In this document: piece by piece, positions 4,479 through 5,043 of the stretch | How the letters are laid out: each line of letters begins with the position of its first letter | How positions within the stretch are numbered: the first letter of the stretch is position 1 | Translations under genes and position numbers: made by a program | Assembly: GCA_015487365.1 (NCBI GenBank) | Contig: WFPT01000190.1 | Span: 1 to 5,043 of the forward strand | Reading direction: 5' to 3' | DNA length: 5,043 nucleotides | Origin: Aquificaceae bacterium | GTDB lineage: Bacteria > Aquificota > Aquificia > Aquificales > Aquificaceae | The notes under the pieces: generated by a model | Seen by the model: the letters and a program-made list of their open reading frames with translations, nothing else | Told to the model about the DNA's origin: nothing | The model's database searches: none

Positions 4479-4883
4479 ATGTTTGGAGGTGGAAGGAAAA
4501 AAACAAAGAGGGAGGAGTTTAGCATGGGTGGTGAGGCTATAAAGACGCTAATAGGGGAAGGGTGTCTCTTTGAAGGAAACCTTAGCATAGCCTCGGGAAC
4601 GAAGATTGAAGGGACCATTAAGGGCAACATTAAGGGACACGGTTTGGTAATAATTGGTGAGTCCGGTAGGGTGGAAGGGGACGTTGAGTCGGACGAGGTG
4701 GTCATCTACGGCCAGGTTATAGGTAACGTAAAGTGTAAGAGGTTGGAGTTAAAGAAGGGGGCGGTTCTGGAAGGAGACATCCAAACGGAGATATTGGTAA
4801 TTGAAGAGGGGGCAAAGTACGAGGGAAAATGCACCATGACCGCGGAGGAGGAGAGCAAGCTTGGACTTGAATCAACTCCTTGA
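4479..4883 (+). CDS. Bactofilin (polymer-forming cytoskeletal protein)
   Basis: A 134-residue bactofilin: a right-handed beta-helix that polymerises without nucleotide into filaments lining the inner membrane and positions cell-wall enzymes. The repeating six-residue-rung pattern is visible from about 26 to 117: GEGCLFEGNLSIASG, TKIEGTIKGNIKG, VIIGESGRVEGDV, VVIYGQVIGNV, LELKKGAVLEGDI, LVIEEGAKYEGKC. Glycines and hydrophobics recur as the fold requires. The N-terminus MFGGGRKK recalls the short MF-plus-basic membrane-targeting peptides described for bactofilins. There is no transmembrane segment. The tail after 118 is short and acidic. It lies four bases after the M23 peptidase gene, supporting a shared shape-control function. 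Its last 23 bases overlap the start of the FUN14-like gene. Confidence 0.95.
   Translation: MFGGGRKKTKREEFSMGGEAIKTLIGEGCLFEGNLSIASGTKIEGTIKGNIKGHGLVIIGESGRVEGDVESDEVVIYGQVIGNVKCKRLELKKGAVLEGDIQTEILVIEEGAKYEGKCTMTAEEESKLGLESTP
4844..4853 (+). promoter_or_regulatory. Shine-Dalgarno of the FUN14-like gene, inside the bactofilin gene
   Basis: GGAGGAGGAG lies seven bases before the TTG at 4861 and is the best ribosome site on the plus strand. It supports that TTG over the TTG at 4867. The same bases encode acidic residues (EEE) of the bactofilin tail. Confidence 0.7.
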
Positions 4884-5043
4884 AGGTAAAATCCACCTTC
4901 TCTACGACTTGGGCTATGCGGGATTTTTAGGTTTTGTGGTAGGCTTTACCGTAAAGAGAATTTTAAAGTTTTTCATGCTCTTTTTAGGTCTTTACTTTAT
5001 AACTTTACTTTACCTCCACTCCAAGGGGATTATAACCATAAAC
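4861..5043 (+). CDS. FUN14-family small membrane protein, C-terminus cut by window edge
   Basis: Sixty-one codons are open from a TTG at 4861 to the right edge; reading back in frame, a stop lies at 4837-4839, so the start must be near here. After a short N-terminus (LDLNQLLEGKIHLLYDL), the glycine-patterned hydrophobic stretch GYAGFLGFVVGFTVKRI (18-34) and LKFFMLFLGLYFITLLYLHSKGIITIN (given as its ends, LKFFM at 35-39 and KGIITIN at 55-61) follow the FUN14 domain. That domain has G-x-x-x-G helices, a basic pair after GF(A/T), and a final KG.I.(I/V)N. Two membrane helices are visible; family members usually have more sequence beyond this point. Eukaryotic members include the mitophagy receptor FUNDC1; the bacterial function is unknown to me. 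A 23-base overlap places it in the bactofilin operon. Family call is by motif memory; start codon likely. Confidence 0.8.
   Translation, partial: MDLNQLLEGKIHLLYDLGYAGFLGFVVGFTVKRILKFFMLFLGLYFITLLYLHSKGIITIN

Noticed and set aside
3999..4705. Minus-strand open frames opposite the M23 and bactofilin genes
   Set aside because: Shadows of two strongly supported genes; Pro/Ser-rich with no family resemblance.
1..5043. Repeated TCAAGGGC / CTTGAAGG-like words across the window
   Set aside because: They fall in different frames of highly expressed-looking coding sequence (Ala-Leu-Glu, Leu-Lys-Gly codons) without regular spacing; codon preference explains them.
1..5043. Terminators, tRNA, CRISPR, insertion sequences
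   Set aside because: No GC-rich stem followed by a T run, cloverleaf, spaced repeats or terminal inverted repeats were seen; gene spacing leaves almost no room.

Overview
The window looks like a chromosomal segment from a thermophilic, deeply branching bacterium, most likely of the Aquificaceae (Aquifex/Hydrogenobacter/Thermocrinis type). This is inferred from protein character (rich in Glu, Lys, Val and Leu, with AGG/AGA preferred for Arg), very tight gene packing, the short two-subunit-type AdoMet decarboxylase, and a GcvH-like lipoyl carrier of a divergent kind. Genus is not determined. There is no mobile element, tRNA, rRNA or CRISPR array, and the only gap longer than 30 bases is a 90-base divergent promoter region.

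Left half (1-2854, minus strand): one five-gene block read right to left, speH - tusC - tusB - argG - thrB. Every junction overlaps, by 4, 7, 7 and 11 bases. It combines biosynthesis (AdoMet decarboxylase for spermidine-type polyamines, argininosuccinate synthase for arginine, homoserine kinase for threonine) with two small DsrF/TusC- and DsrH/TusB-like sulfur-relay proteins. No DsrE/TusD partner is visible. thrB runs off the left edge just as its third GHMP motif begins.

Centre (2855-2944): divergent promoter region. Leftward it carries a likely extended -10 and a strong Shine-Dalgarno for speH. Rightward it has a TATAAT box so close to the next ATG that the mRNA may be leaderless.

Right half (2945-5043, plus strand): two transcription groups. 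The first is a GcvH-like lipoyl carrier with a C-terminal CxxC, fused by a TGATG overlap to a mini-thioredoxin with a CPTC active site. The second has its own extended -10 promoter. It encodes a membrane-anchored M23/LytM peptidoglycan endopeptidase, a bactofilin, and the start of a FUN14-family membrane protein (TTG start, cut by the right edge). Peptidase plus bactofilin is a recognised cell-shape pairing.

The least ordinary part is the divergent, non-glycine-cleavage-looking lipoyl carrier with its coupled thioredoxin, lying back to back with tusCB. It suggests a possible lipoyl/thiol sulfur- or redox-carrier system, but that function is inferred from context and not shown by the sequence.
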